NCBI GenBank assembly: GCA_040235565.1
Contig: JBECLA010000088.1
Location: forward strand, 1 to 12,828
DNA length: 12,828 nucleotides
Source: JAHEIJ01 sp040235565
Lineage (GTDB): Bacteria; Pseudomonadota; Gammaproteobacteria; UBA6429; Thiohalophilaceae
Direction of reading: 5' to 3'
Position numbers and translations under genes: made by a program. This document shows, in pieces, positions 7,215-12,828 of this stretch (its first letter is position 1; each line of letters starts with the position of its first letter). Below the pieces are notes generated by a model. It worked only from the letters and a program-made list of their open reading frames with translations, was not told the DNA's origin and made no database searches.

Positions 7215-7880
7215 ATGAATGTCAGTGAAGCATTGATAACCCGTAAATCCACCCGGGCTTTTCTCGATAAGCCAATAGATAAAGCCATTATTGAACGTAT
7301 CCTGTCCGCTGCTCGCCATGCCCCTTCCGGCACCAACACCCAGCCCTGGCAGGTGGCTGTCGTCACCGGTGAGAAAAAAGCCCGGTTATGCCAGGAACTG
7401 GAAACGGCCTTCCGCAATAAAGTGGAAAGGAAAATGGACTATCACTATTACCCGGAAGAATGGGTGGAGCCCTACAAGGGACGTCGCAAGGCCTGCGGTT
7501 TGGCCATGTATTCCACCCTCAATATCACCCGTGAAGACAAACAACGCCAGCTCGACCAGTGGGCGGCCAACTATCGCGCCTTTGATGCCCCGGTGATGTT
7601 GCTGTTTTTTATGGATCCCATCATGGAAACCGGTTCCTTCCTCGATTACGGCCTGTTTTTGCAATCCGTCATGCTCATGGCCGTTGAAGAAGGCCTGGCA
7701 ACCTGCCCCCAGGCTGCGTTGGGTGAATTTCCCGCCATTGTCAAGGCCAGTCTCGGCTATCCGGATGACAGCATTCTGATCTGCGGGATGTCTCTCGGCT
7801 ATGAAGACAAAGCGGCCCTGGTGAACAGTTATCGTACCGAACGTGAAGCAGTCGAGAGCTTTACCCGCTATTTCGACTGA
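7215..7880 (+). CDS. Nitroreductase-family flavin oxidoreductase
   Basis: A 221-aa protein of the FMN-dependent nitroreductase fold, which usually uses NAD(P)H to reduce nitroaromatics, quinones or enones. The FMN phosphate site RKSTRAF (10-16) and the second FMN-contact segment APSGTNTQPW (36-45) are clear. The central helix region LDYGLFLQSVMLMA, followed by EGLATCPQAAL and the late CGMSLGYED, is typical of the NfnB/PnbA-like branch. It starts only 5 nt after the prpE stop, so it is very likely part of the prp transcript. The natural substrate is unknown; reduction of an unsaturated C3 compound or its CoA ester is one speculation the context allows. Confidence 0.88.
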   Translation: MNVSEALITRKSTRAFLDKPIDKAIIERILSAARHAPSGTNTQPWQVAVVTGEKKARLCQELETAFRNKVERKMDYHYYPEEWVEPYKGRRKACGLAMYSTLNITREDKQRQLDQWAANYRAFDAPVMLLFFMDPIMETGSFLDYGLFLQSVMLMAVEEGLATCPQAALGEFPAIVKASLGYPDDSILICGMSLGYEDKAALVNSYRTEREAVESFTRYFD

Positions 7881-7910
7881 CAGATCATATAACCAGGTTA
7901 CAAGACACAA

Positions 7911-8864
7911 ATGCAGGCAGTCGTACAATCTACCGAACTGGGTCATGGTATCAGCCTGATTGATGCGGAGTACCTGTACCCCGGCGTGGTCGCGGTTTAT
8001 CTCCTGCAACAGGATGATCAACTGGCCATTATCGAAACCGGCACGGCCAATTCCGCTGCGAATATTCTGACCATCATCGATAGTCACGGTTTTAGCCCGG
8101 AGAATGTCAGTTATATTATTCCCACTCACGTACACCTGGATCACGCCGGCGGGGCCGGCAAGTTAATGCAACTCTGCCAGAACGCCCGACTGGTGATACA
8201 TCCCTATGGCGCACGCCACATGGTTGATCCGGCCAAACTCATCGCCGGCACAATCGCGGTGTATGGAGAAGAAAAATTCAGGGAGCTGTATGGTGATCTG
8301 ATACCTGTCGATGCGTCCCGGGTGATTGAAGCACCGGATGAATTCGAACTTCTGCTGGGAGAGCGGCGTCTGCGCTTTTTCGATACACCCGGTCATGCCC
8401 GCCATCATTTTTGTGTTTACGATGAGGTTAGTCAGGGAATATTTACCGGTGACACCTTTGGCCTGTGTTATCCTCAGCTCACCACCGAAGCCGGACCGTT
8501 TGTTTTCCCGACCACTACGCCGGTTCAATTCGACCCCCCGGCCTTGTTGCAAAGCATCGATCGCTTGATGGCCTTGCATCCGAAACAGATGTACCTGACC
8601 CATTATGGCAATCTGCAACCAACGGATGCCGTCGTCACACAACTTAAACAACGCATTCATGACCTGACCCAGATTGCCCTGGCGGAAAAACACAGCAATG
8701 GCAATCGCCTGCAGAATATTATAAACCGCCTGAGGGATTATCTCCTGAAGGAATTGACATTAATGCAATGTCATCAACCCATGGAATTCTGTGAGCAATT
8801 ATTGGCGAACGACATCAATCTGAACGCGCAGGGGCTTGACATCTGGCTGGAGAAATCAAGCTGA
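7911..8864 (+). CDS. MBL-fold metal-dependent hydrolase
   Basis: A 317-aa metallo-beta-lactamase-fold protein, probably binding two metal ions. The motif THVHLDHAGG (72-81) supplies H73, H75, D77 and H78; TPGHARHH (159-166) supplies H162; FTGDTFG (179-184) supplies the bridging D181; and LTHYG (229-233) supplies H231, so the site is complete. The last 80 or so residues are helical and form a C-terminal extension beyond the basic fold, as in YqjP/glyoxalase II-like hydrolases. It lies 30 nt after the nitroreductase on the same strand with no obvious terminator, so it is probably the last gene of the prp operon. A thioesterase-like role on CoA or glutathione thioesters would suit the context but is speculative. 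Confidence 0.88.
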   Translation: MQAVVQSTELGHGISLIDAEYLYPGVVAVYLLQQDDQLAIIETGTANSAANILTIIDSHGFSPENVSYIIPTHVHLDHAGGAGKLMQLCQNARLVIHPYGARHMVDPAKLIAGTIAVYGEEKFRELYGDLIPVDASRVIEAPDEFELLLGERRLRFFDTPGHARHHFCVYDEVSQGIFTGDTFGLCYPQLTTEAGPFVFPTTTPVQFDPPALLQSIDRLMALHPKQMYLTHYGNLQPTDAVVTQLKQRIHDLTQIALAEKHSNGNRLQNIINRLRDYLLKELTLMQCHQPMEFCEQLLANDINLNAQGLDIWLEKSS

Positions 8865-8941
8865 CATACGATACCCGGAAGTCACATTTGTTCTTTTTGC
8901 CTTGAACCGGGAAATAGTCTTTTTATCCATCCTGAATATGG

Positions 8942-8970
8942 TTAAAGCACTACAGACAAGTCTGTATAAT
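8942..8970 (+). promoter_or_regulatory. Promoter before the small membrane protein and AEC permease
   Basis: A perfect -10 box TATAAT (8965-8970) is preceded at 17 bp by TTAAAG (8942-8947), a weak -35. Transcription would begin near 8977. This supports the start codon at 9017 over the in-frame ATG at 8978, which would be nearly leaderless. Confidence 0.6.
8951..8966 (+). promoter_or_regulatory. Operator-like palindrome in the promoter spacer
   Basis: TACAGAC-AA-GTCTGTA is a perfect 7-bp inverted repeat lying between the -35 and the -10 and overlapping the first bases of the -10. This placement is typical of a repressor site, and the shape resembles TetR-type operators. No TetR-type regulator is encoded in the window, so the binding protein is unknown. 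Confidence 0.55.
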
Positions 8971-9016
8971 CGCCAGCATGGATGCTTATCGGCTCGGAAC
9001 CACCAAGCAAGGAAAT

Positions 9017-9322
9017 ATGAAGAACAAAACGCTTGAATATCTCAAAGACATGTACCTGATGCCGTTTCGGACCATTGCGTCCGCTATGCGGTTATTTGTC
9101 AGAAATCGCAACCGGATGCGTGACTTTATCAGTCAGCCTGTCATCGCAAAGACCTTGAGATACGGCATGTTGTTGACACTGTTTATATGGCTGGCCATTG
9201 CCCTGTTCGCCACGGATGAAGATAAAAATAGACTTACTCAAGCGATAAAAGAGATGTGGTCTGATACAACCGGAGAGACTTCACAAACCCAACCACCTCC
9301 GGCTAACAACCCCGTAGAATAA
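9017..9322 (+). CDS. Hypothetical small single-span membrane protein
   Basis: A 101-aa protein of a family I do not recognise. The N-terminal 48 residues are strongly basic with an amphipathic look (MRLFVRNRNRMRDF), residues 49-66 form one hydrophobic helix (YGMLLTLFIWLAIALFAT), and the tail is acidic and then proline/asparagine-rich. By the positive-inside rule the basic N-terminus should be cytoplasmic. AAGGA (9009-9013) lies close before the ATG at 9017, and the promoter just upstream makes this the first gene of its unit. The AEC permease starts 8 nt after its stop, so the two are probably co-transcribed. An accessory role to the permease is possible but not shown. Confidence 0.65.
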   Translation: MKNKTLEYLKDMYLMPFRTIASAMRLFVRNRNRMRDFISQPVIAKTLRYGMLLTLFIWLAIALFATDEDKNRLTQAIKEMWSDTTGETSQTQPPPANNPVE

Positions 9323-9330
9323 AGCAAGCC

Positions 9331-10203
9331 ATGGTCGCACAGATTTTCAATATTGTTTTTCCCATCTTTGCAATTGTCATGGTGGGATATTTTTATGGCC
9401 GCCGCCATGCACCCGATATGGCCGCAGCCAATAAACTCAATATCGAAATCTTCGTGCCCGCACTGATCTTCGATGTTATGTCCGGCAAGGAATTTAACCT
9501 GGCTGAATATGATCTGCTCGCAGTGGGAGGCATCGCCGTCATTTTCGGCTCTGGTTTGCTGGCCTGGCCCCTTGCTCGCCTGCTGAACTACCAGTTCAAA
9601 ACCTTTGTCCCACCAATGATGTTCAATAACTCCGGCAATATGGGCTTGCCTCTGGCATTGTTTGCCTTTGGTGAGGCGGCATTACCGGCAGCAGTGGTAC
9701 TGTTTATTATTGAAAACACCTTGCATTTCAGTGTTGGCATCAAGCTGCTGAATAGTCGCTCCTCGATAATCGGATTATTAAAGACCCCTCTTCTCCTCGC
9801 CACGATTGCAGGACTGGTAGTTGCAAGTATGCATATAACGATCCCTGAAGCCCTGGCCATTCCGATTGAAATGGTCGGCCAGGTTTCCATCCCACTCATG
9901 TTATTTGCACTTGGGGTTCGCTTGATCCATATCGACTGGCGTGGCTGGCGCATCGGTGTAATCGGTGCCCTTTTCTGTCCGCTTAGCGGGATTCTGATCG
10001 CATTGGGTATCGGGACTGTCTTGTCACTGAGTGAGGTCCAGTACGCAATGCTGATAGTATTTGGTGCCTTACCGCCCGCGGTGCTCAATTATATGTTTGC
10101 CGAGCGCTTTAACCAGGAGCCTGAACAGGTGGCTTCCATTGTCATGATTGGCAATCTGACAAGCATGCTGATCATTCCGGCCACGCTGATCTTTGTGCTC
10201 TGA
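9331..10203 (+). CDS. AEC-family permease (auxin efflux carrier-like)
   Basis: A 290-aa inner-membrane transporter with about nine or ten hydrophobic helices. The opening IFNIVFPIFAIVMVGYF, the conserved LNIEIFVPALIFDVM segment, NNSGNMGLPLALFAFG (the family's most conserved cytosolic motif) and the final PPAVLNYMFAERFN are typical of bacterial AEC proteins such as MdcF and YfdV. Members export or exchange small organic acids such as malonate or malate. It is preceded by the small membrane protein and ends 3 bp from a convergent gene. Nearness to the propionate genes and a malate/lactate dehydrogenase-like gene suggests a carboxylate substrate, by context only. Confidence 0.88.
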   Translation: MVAQIFNIVFPIFAIVMVGYFYGRRHAPDMAAANKLNIEIFVPALIFDVMSGKEFNLAEYDLLAVGGIAVIFGSGLLAWPLARLLNYQFKTFVPPMMFNNSGNMGLPLALFAFGEAALPAAVVLFIIENTLHFSVGIKLLNSRSSIIGLLKTPLLLATIAGLVVASMHITIPEALAIPIEMVGQVSIPLMLFALGVRLIHIDWRGWRIGVIGALFCPLSGILIALGIGTVLSLSEVQYAMLIVFGALPPAVLNYMFAERFNQEPEQVASIVMIGNLTSMLIIPATLIFVL

Positions 10204-10206
10204 TTA

Positions 10207-10668
10207 TCACACGGTAAGAATCGTGATTAACAATTCGAGAATTTCTTTTCTGTGCAGCATCGGTTTAAGATAAGCGTCGACATCCGCAACCGTCCCGCTG
10301 ATATAGATCACCTGCTTTTCTCCCCGCCGCTTTAAATATTCAATTTCAACCACATCATTTTCTTCTGCCATAAAATCAGGTGGTACATGGCATGCGGCAA
10401 CCATACGCAACTCATGGGTTTCATAAGGATAACTATGCAAGGCAACGACCTTGGAAAGTCGGCTCACAGTTCGGGCAATAATCTGCATTTTTCGCTCGGT
10501 AGAGGCAAAACTTAATATGAGCTTGCCGTTTGAACCCTCCGGGCCCAAATCATTCAGCATGGTGGTTTCAAGGTTAACACCCCAATTTGTGAATACGCCT
10601 GTGACTGCATTCAGTACCCCCGGTTTCTTGATGATATCAATGACAAATATCCAGCGTGCTTCAGTCAT
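10207..10668 (-). CDS. ACT-domain-like protein
   Basis: A 153-aa soluble protein. The N-terminal part (WIFVIDIIKKPGVLNAVTGVF, then a stretch including NLETTMLND) has the strand-helix pattern of an ACT domain, in which a PGVL-type turn starts the first helix; ACT domains bind amino acids or other small ligands and regulate enzymes. A second region (about 90-150) with VVEIEYL and DAYLKPMLHRKE looks like another alpha/beta unit. The frame is open to 10731, but the ATG at 10668 is preferred because the extension is translated from the end of the upstream dehydrogenase gene. Using it, the two genes overlap by ATGACTGA. This coupling suggests it may regulate that enzyme. The domain call is from pattern only. 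Confidence 0.68.
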   Translation of the reverse strand: MTEARWIFVIDIIKKPGVLNAVTGVFTNWGVNLETTMLNDLGPEGSNGKLILSFASTERKMQIIARTVSRLSKVVALHSYPYETHELRMVAACHVPPDFMAEENDVVEIEYLKRRGEKQVIYISGTVADVDAYLKPMLHRKEILELLITILTV

Positions 10669-11725
10669 CGCCACACCATTCCTTAATCCGGGCACTGATC
10701 TCCATGGCCACCTGCCTGAGATAAGTGACATCAGTATCGCTCATATCCGGTTTGACAATCTGTGTCCAGCCTTGTTGCCCCACAATGATCGGCATCCCCA
10801 TCACTGTGTCCATATCGAAACATTCCCCCCGCAAGGCAACCTGGCCTGCCACCAACACTTCCCTGCCTTCCATGATGGTATGAACCAGATCACCAACCAC
10901 ATGCGCGGTGGCAATCGAGGTTTTGGCGCCGGAAAGATAGGTTAAAAACGGAATCAAGATAGTTCGTAAATCGGGAGGCAGACGGGTAGCCAGGTTAAAC
11001 GCATCCCGGGTACGACCTTCACCGAGCAATTTGACCAGTTCCTGTCGCGCCGCCGCAAGATCGACACGGTAGTCATCATAGGTTCGCTTCTGGCTCAGCC
11101 GCTGCACCACCGAGGCAAGTTCATCATCGTCCATGCCGTAGACCTGGATGGTGTTCCACATGGGATAGAGATTCTCGCCATGTTCACCCAGTACAAAGGC
11201 ATGCACCCGTTGACGGCGCACCCCGAGATCAGCGGCAATTTCACGCCTGAAACGCAGGCTGTCCTGATAGGCACCGATGCCAATCACCCGCTCCCGTTCC
11301 AGGTAACGGCTGAAGATTTCGACGCCCAGTTCGACCGGGTTACTGACGATAAGAATGATTTCATCGCCATGCCCATGTTCGGCAATCGCCCGGGCATAGG
11401 TTTCAAAAATAGGTTTGTTGATTTTCCCCAGCGCCGAACGGTCCAGAGCTCTGCCAGGTTCGGTCGATACGGTTGCCCCGGCTGCAAAAATAATAATATC
11501 TGCCGTAATCTCCTTGGGACTCAGGGCAATATCAATTTCAGGGCTGGTCTCGGCAAACGCATCCAGCAGATCCGCACGCAGGCCAAACAGACTTTGTGAA
11601 CTTTTACCGTCCTGATGTCCGACCAGCTGCAGTCGTTGGGTTGAAATAACCGCCCGTTCGGCAATCAAGTGCATGGCAACCTGACGGCCAACATCGCCAC
11701 CGGCGCCTATGATAGAGACATCCAA
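10661..11725 (-). CDS. Malate/lactate dehydrogenase-family oxidoreductase, atypical
   Basis: A 354-aa NAD(P)-dependent 2-hydroxyacid dehydrogenase of the LDH/MDH family. Visible are the dinucleotide motif GAGGDVG (8-13), SNPVE (128-132), D155 and R158 in GIGAYQDSLRFR (substrate carboxylate and catalytic pair), and the catalytic H182 in LGEHGEN. Two features are odd. After strand 2 the sequence is LVGHQDGKSS instead of the acidic LxD of NAD enzymes, resembling NADP-type MDHs such as chloroplast LLGSER and Methanocaldococcus LIGREHS. The substrate loop AGATVSTEPGRALDR lacks the R/Q that decides malate or lactate and seems about four residues longer. The start is TTG at 11725, set by an AGGGG ribosome binding site 9 nt upstream and by the normal family N-terminus. 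The true substrate is unassigned. Confidence 0.85.
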   Translation of the reverse strand: MDVSIIGAGGDVGRQVAMHLIAERAVISTQRLQLVGHQDGKSSQSLFGLRADLLDAFAETSPEIDIALSPKEITADIIIFAAGATVSTEPGRALDRSALGKINKPIFETYARAIAEHGHGDEIILIVSNPVELGVEIFSRYLERERVIGIGAYQDSLRFRREIAADLGVRRQRVHAFVLGEHGENLYPMWNTIQVYGMDDDELASVVQRLSQKRTYDDYRVDLAAARQELVKLLGEGRTRDAFNLATRLPPDLRTILIPFLTYLSGAKTSIATAHVVGDLVHTIMEGREVLVAGQVALRGECFDMDTVMGMPIIVGQQGWTQIVKPDMSDTDVTYLRQVAMEISARIKEWCGDD

Positions 11726-11734
11726 AGTAATGAT

Positions 11735-11739
11735 CCCCT
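11735..11739 (-). promoter_or_regulatory. Ribosome binding site fixing the TTG start
   Basis: On the minus strand AGGGG lies 9 nt before the TTG at 11725. There is no ATG or GTG in a position that would give the conserved MDVSIIGAGG-type N-terminus, so this site decides the start of the dehydrogenase. Confidence 0.6.
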
Positions 11740-11809
11740 GATCAGTAAACTTTGAAGGTATAACAAAAACCTGGACAAGGTGCCACCCGGATCGAGGGCC
11801 TGCTGAACA

Positions 11810-12001
11810 TCAAAATTGAAATGTGGGGGAATCGAGAGATTTACTTCCAGTTAAAACAGTTTGAACGAAATCAATGGCTTTATTTTTCTCGGGATACGGT
11901 CCGCTTACACCTTCACGGGTGAGCACATACCAGCCTTCGCCCATAACATAGAAATAGCGGTTTTCGCTAATTCGTGCTGCTTTGCTACCACGCCGGGACA
12001 T
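11810..12001 (-). CDS. Small DUF6316-like protein
   Basis: A 63-aa basic protein of unknown function. The layout SRRGSKAARISENRYFYV, then GWYVLTREGVSGPY and a helix ending VQTV, matches the pattern I recall for DUF6316 proteins in Pseudomonas and related gammaproteobacteria (an RxGE/RRGxK start, a WYxxTREG motif, and GPF/GPY followed by a helix). GGGAAAG lies a few nucleotides before the ATG. It is upstream of the dehydrogenase on the same strand with an 84-nt gap containing no strong terminator. No signal peptide or membrane helix is seen. Confidence 0.65.
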   Translation of the reverse strand: MSRRGSKAARISENRYFYVMGEGWYVLTREGVSGPYPEKNKAIDFVQTVLTGSKSLDSPTFQF

Positions 12002-12087
12002 TTTACTTTCCCATCATGAGTTTTCATTCAGAAAAGCACAGTAAAACCAAAAAGGATGACGCTTAATCTTGAGACACACTGCAACTA

Positions 12088-12111
12088 ATTATAAGTATTG
12101 TCCACATGGAC
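12088..12111 (-). promoter_or_regulatory. Possible promoter with palindrome upstream of the DUF6316-like gene
   Basis: On the minus strand TATAAT (12093-12088) is a perfect -10 box, but no good -35 is seen at the usual distance. The palindrome GTCCA-CA-TGGAC (12100-12111) occupies the spacer and could bind an activator or repressor. The expected leader to the ATG at 12001 is about 80 nt. Confidence 0.3.
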
Positions 12112-12357
12112 ATCCTGCTCAATACACCATTCATGCTAATGAAATGAGCTGATATGGTAATTCATTCTGGCCCACTGGCCATGGCGTGCTCCCTCCCACA
12201 ACGTCGGACATAAGCCCGCGCAAAACGAATAAATAATAATACTCAAACTATTGCTATTGTAAGCCGGATAAAACGCATTCGCGTGAGCATGACAAACCAG
12301 TCTGAATGAGGTTTGCTTCTCACAGATATTTACAGTATGTGGGTTTCACCAGGGAAT

Positions 12358-12379
12358 TTGAAAGCGTCCTTACTTTCAA
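12358..12379 (-). terminator. Inverted repeat downstream of the tRNA-Cys 3' end
   Basis: TTGAAAG and CTTTCAA form a 7-bp stem with an 8-nt loop, starting 10 nt after the CCA end of the tRNA-Cys remnant on the minus strand. It could be the original tRNA terminator, but there is no T-run after it, so the call is weak. Confidence 0.3.
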
Positions 12380-12388
12380 GGTATGAGA

Positions 12389-12432
12389 TGGAGGCTGGGC
12401 CCGGAGTCGAACCGAGGTACACGGCTTTGCAG
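12389..12432 (-). repeat. Displaced 3' half of tRNA-Cys(GCA): probable attachment site
   Basis: Read on the minus strand this is anticodon loop CTGCAAA, stem half GCCGT, a short variable loop, the T arm CTCGG-TTCGACT-CCGGG, the acceptor half CCCAGCC, U73 and an encoded CCA. U73 and GCA identify cysteine. The expected 5' half (a GGCTGGG start, a D arm and an anticodon stem pairing with GCCGT) is absent: the bases next to the loop read GGCGA, and nothing further looks like a tRNA. Integrases of the tyrosine family often recombine within tRNA genes, rebuilding an intact copy at one end and leaving the 3' part at the other. Orientation puts the element to the right, with the intact tRNA beyond the window. 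The sequence 12433-12647 between this site and the next gene has no ORF I can support. Confidence 0.75.
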
Positions 12433-12456
12433 TCGCCCCTGGCGCCTCTCGAGTTT

Positions 12457-12475
12457 CGCTGAAACACGCTGAAAC
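12457..12475. repeat. Tandem CGCTGAAAC repeat beside the attachment site
   Basis: CGCTGAAAC occurs at 12457-12465 and again at 12467-12475, a spacing of 10 bp, or one helical turn, about 25 bp inside the presumed element. Short, helically phased direct repeats next to an att core can be arm-type integrase or excisionase sites. The function is inferred. Confidence 0.4.
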
Positions 12476-12647
12476 CCTTTGAGAGCCCCATTTTACGAGA
12501 AGTTGCGGTTAAACGCCAGTCGTTTCAAAGTGTCTCAGAGCGCCTCAAATCGACCCAAGGGGTAACTGTTTTGGTACCTAAAAATGGGGTGTCACAGGAA
12601 CAAATAATTGGTTAAAAATTGACCAGTTCTGAAGGGGTCGCCCTGCC

Positions 12648-12828
12648 TCATGGTCGTCTTTCATATGCCATATCAAACACAGCTTCAAGTCCTGGATGGA
12701 CGCCCCGGATCTGATCGATGACCTGCTTGCCCCAATCAAAGTACTCTTGACGCCGATCCAGAGACCATTCGGGTGGGGGGCTCTCGGCGACATCCCGGAG
12801 ATTTGCAATCTTATCGGCCAATTTCACC
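12648..12828 (-). CDS. HD-type phosphohydrolase, C-terminal fragment (runs off the window)
   Basis: The last 59 codons of a minus-strand gene whose start lies beyond 12828. The fragment begins VKLADKIANLRDV, the helix motif found late in the HD domain of SpoT/MESH1-type (p)ppGpp hydrolases and relatives. It continues with PPPEWSLDRRQEYFDWGKQV and ends LEAVFDMAYERRP, a tail I associate with standalone proteins of about 190 aa annotated as guanosine polyphosphate pyrophosphohydrolase-like. The HD residues themselves would be outside the window. It points toward the tRNA-Cys remnant and, if that is an att site, belongs to the integrated element. A different reading frame over 12578-12808 is a shadow. 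Confidence 0.6.
   Translation of the reverse strand, partial: VKLADKIANLRDVAESPPPEWSLDRRQEYFDWGKQVIDQIRGVHPGLEAVFDMAYERRP

Larger units (their letters stand above)
12002..12388. other. Intergenic region between the DUF6316-like gene and the tRNA-Cys remnant
   Basis: About 390 nt without a convincing gene on either strand. It holds a possible minus-strand promoter (12088-12093) beside a palindrome and a short inverted repeat (12358-12379). Otherwise I see no RNA gene, repeat or mobile-element trace. Confidence 0.6.

Noticed and set aside
8978..9016. Earlier ATG at 8978 for the small membrane protein
   Set aside because: It lies about 1 nt from the predicted transcription start, lacks a ribosome binding site, and the ATG at 9017 has AAGGA before it.
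11768..11785. Terminator between the DUF6316-like gene and the dehydrogenase gene
   Set aside because: The minus strand has ACCT-TGTCC-AGGT followed by TTTTTG, but the stem is only 4 bp, too weak to support a terminator.
12389..12480. A second intron-split tRNA (tRNA-Cys with a group I intron)
   Set aside because: The break is in the anticodon loop as for the tRNA-Leu, but the sequence upstream shows no P3, P4 or P7-like core elements, and no 5' exon is found before the window end. A displaced att half fits better, although an exon beyond the window cannot be fully excluded.
12578..12808. 76-aa minus-strand ORF at the right end
   Set aside because: It overlaps the HD-type fragment in another frame and has no recognisable motif; the HD frame carries the VKLADK and AYERRP signatures and is open to the window end.

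Overview
The window looks like chromosomal DNA of a gammaproteobacterium. The basis is the close resemblance of PrpB, PrpC, PrpD and PrpE to the enterobacterial proteins, an encoded CCA end on the tRNA, and a small protein resembling the DUF6316 group I associate with Pseudomonas-like gammaproteobacteria. I cannot place the genus.

Left edge (2-791, minus strand): a tRNA-Leu(UAA) gene split in the anticodon, after U34, by a group I intron of 702 nt. The core pairings and the terminal guanosine are readable. Inside the intron lies an HNH homing-endonuclease ORF on the opposite strand to the tRNA. It fills the loop of a P6a-like helix, and its stop codon forms part of the stem. This is the most unusual item in the window. 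The ORF seems to need sequence upstream of its first ATG, with an ATA codon where a start would be expected.

Centre (about 995-8864, plus strand): a propionate catabolism (2-methylcitrate cycle) operon. It contains a FadR-type GntR regulator, prpB, prpC, prpD and prpE. Several junctions overlap (GntR/prpB by 8 nt, prpB/prpC by 4 nt). A nitroreductase-family gene follows prpE after 5 nt, and an MBL-fold hydrolase gene follows 30 nt later. PrpE makes propionyl-CoA, PrpC condenses it with oxaloacetate, PrpD dehydrates 2-methylcitrate, and PrpB cleaves 2-methylisocitrate to pyruvate and succinate. The step between PrpD and PrpB (rehydration by an aconitase) must be supplied from elsewhere. Two similar palindromes lie in the region before the GntR gene and are candidate operators.

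Next (8942-10203, plus): a promoter whose spacer holds a perfect palindrome, then a short one-helix membrane protein and an AEC-family permease. Convergent with these, 3 bp away, is a minus-strand pair (10207-11725): an unusual malate/lactate dehydrogenase-family enzyme with a TTG start, and an overlapping ACT-like protein. A DUF6316-like gene (11810-12001) lies upstream on the same strand.

Right edge (12389-12828): the 3' half of a tRNA-Cys(GCA) gene with no matching 5' half. This fits an attachment-site duplication left by an integrative element that begins here and continues past the window. Next to it are a 10-bp-period tandem repeat and the C-terminal end of an HD-type phosphohydrolase gene that runs off the window.
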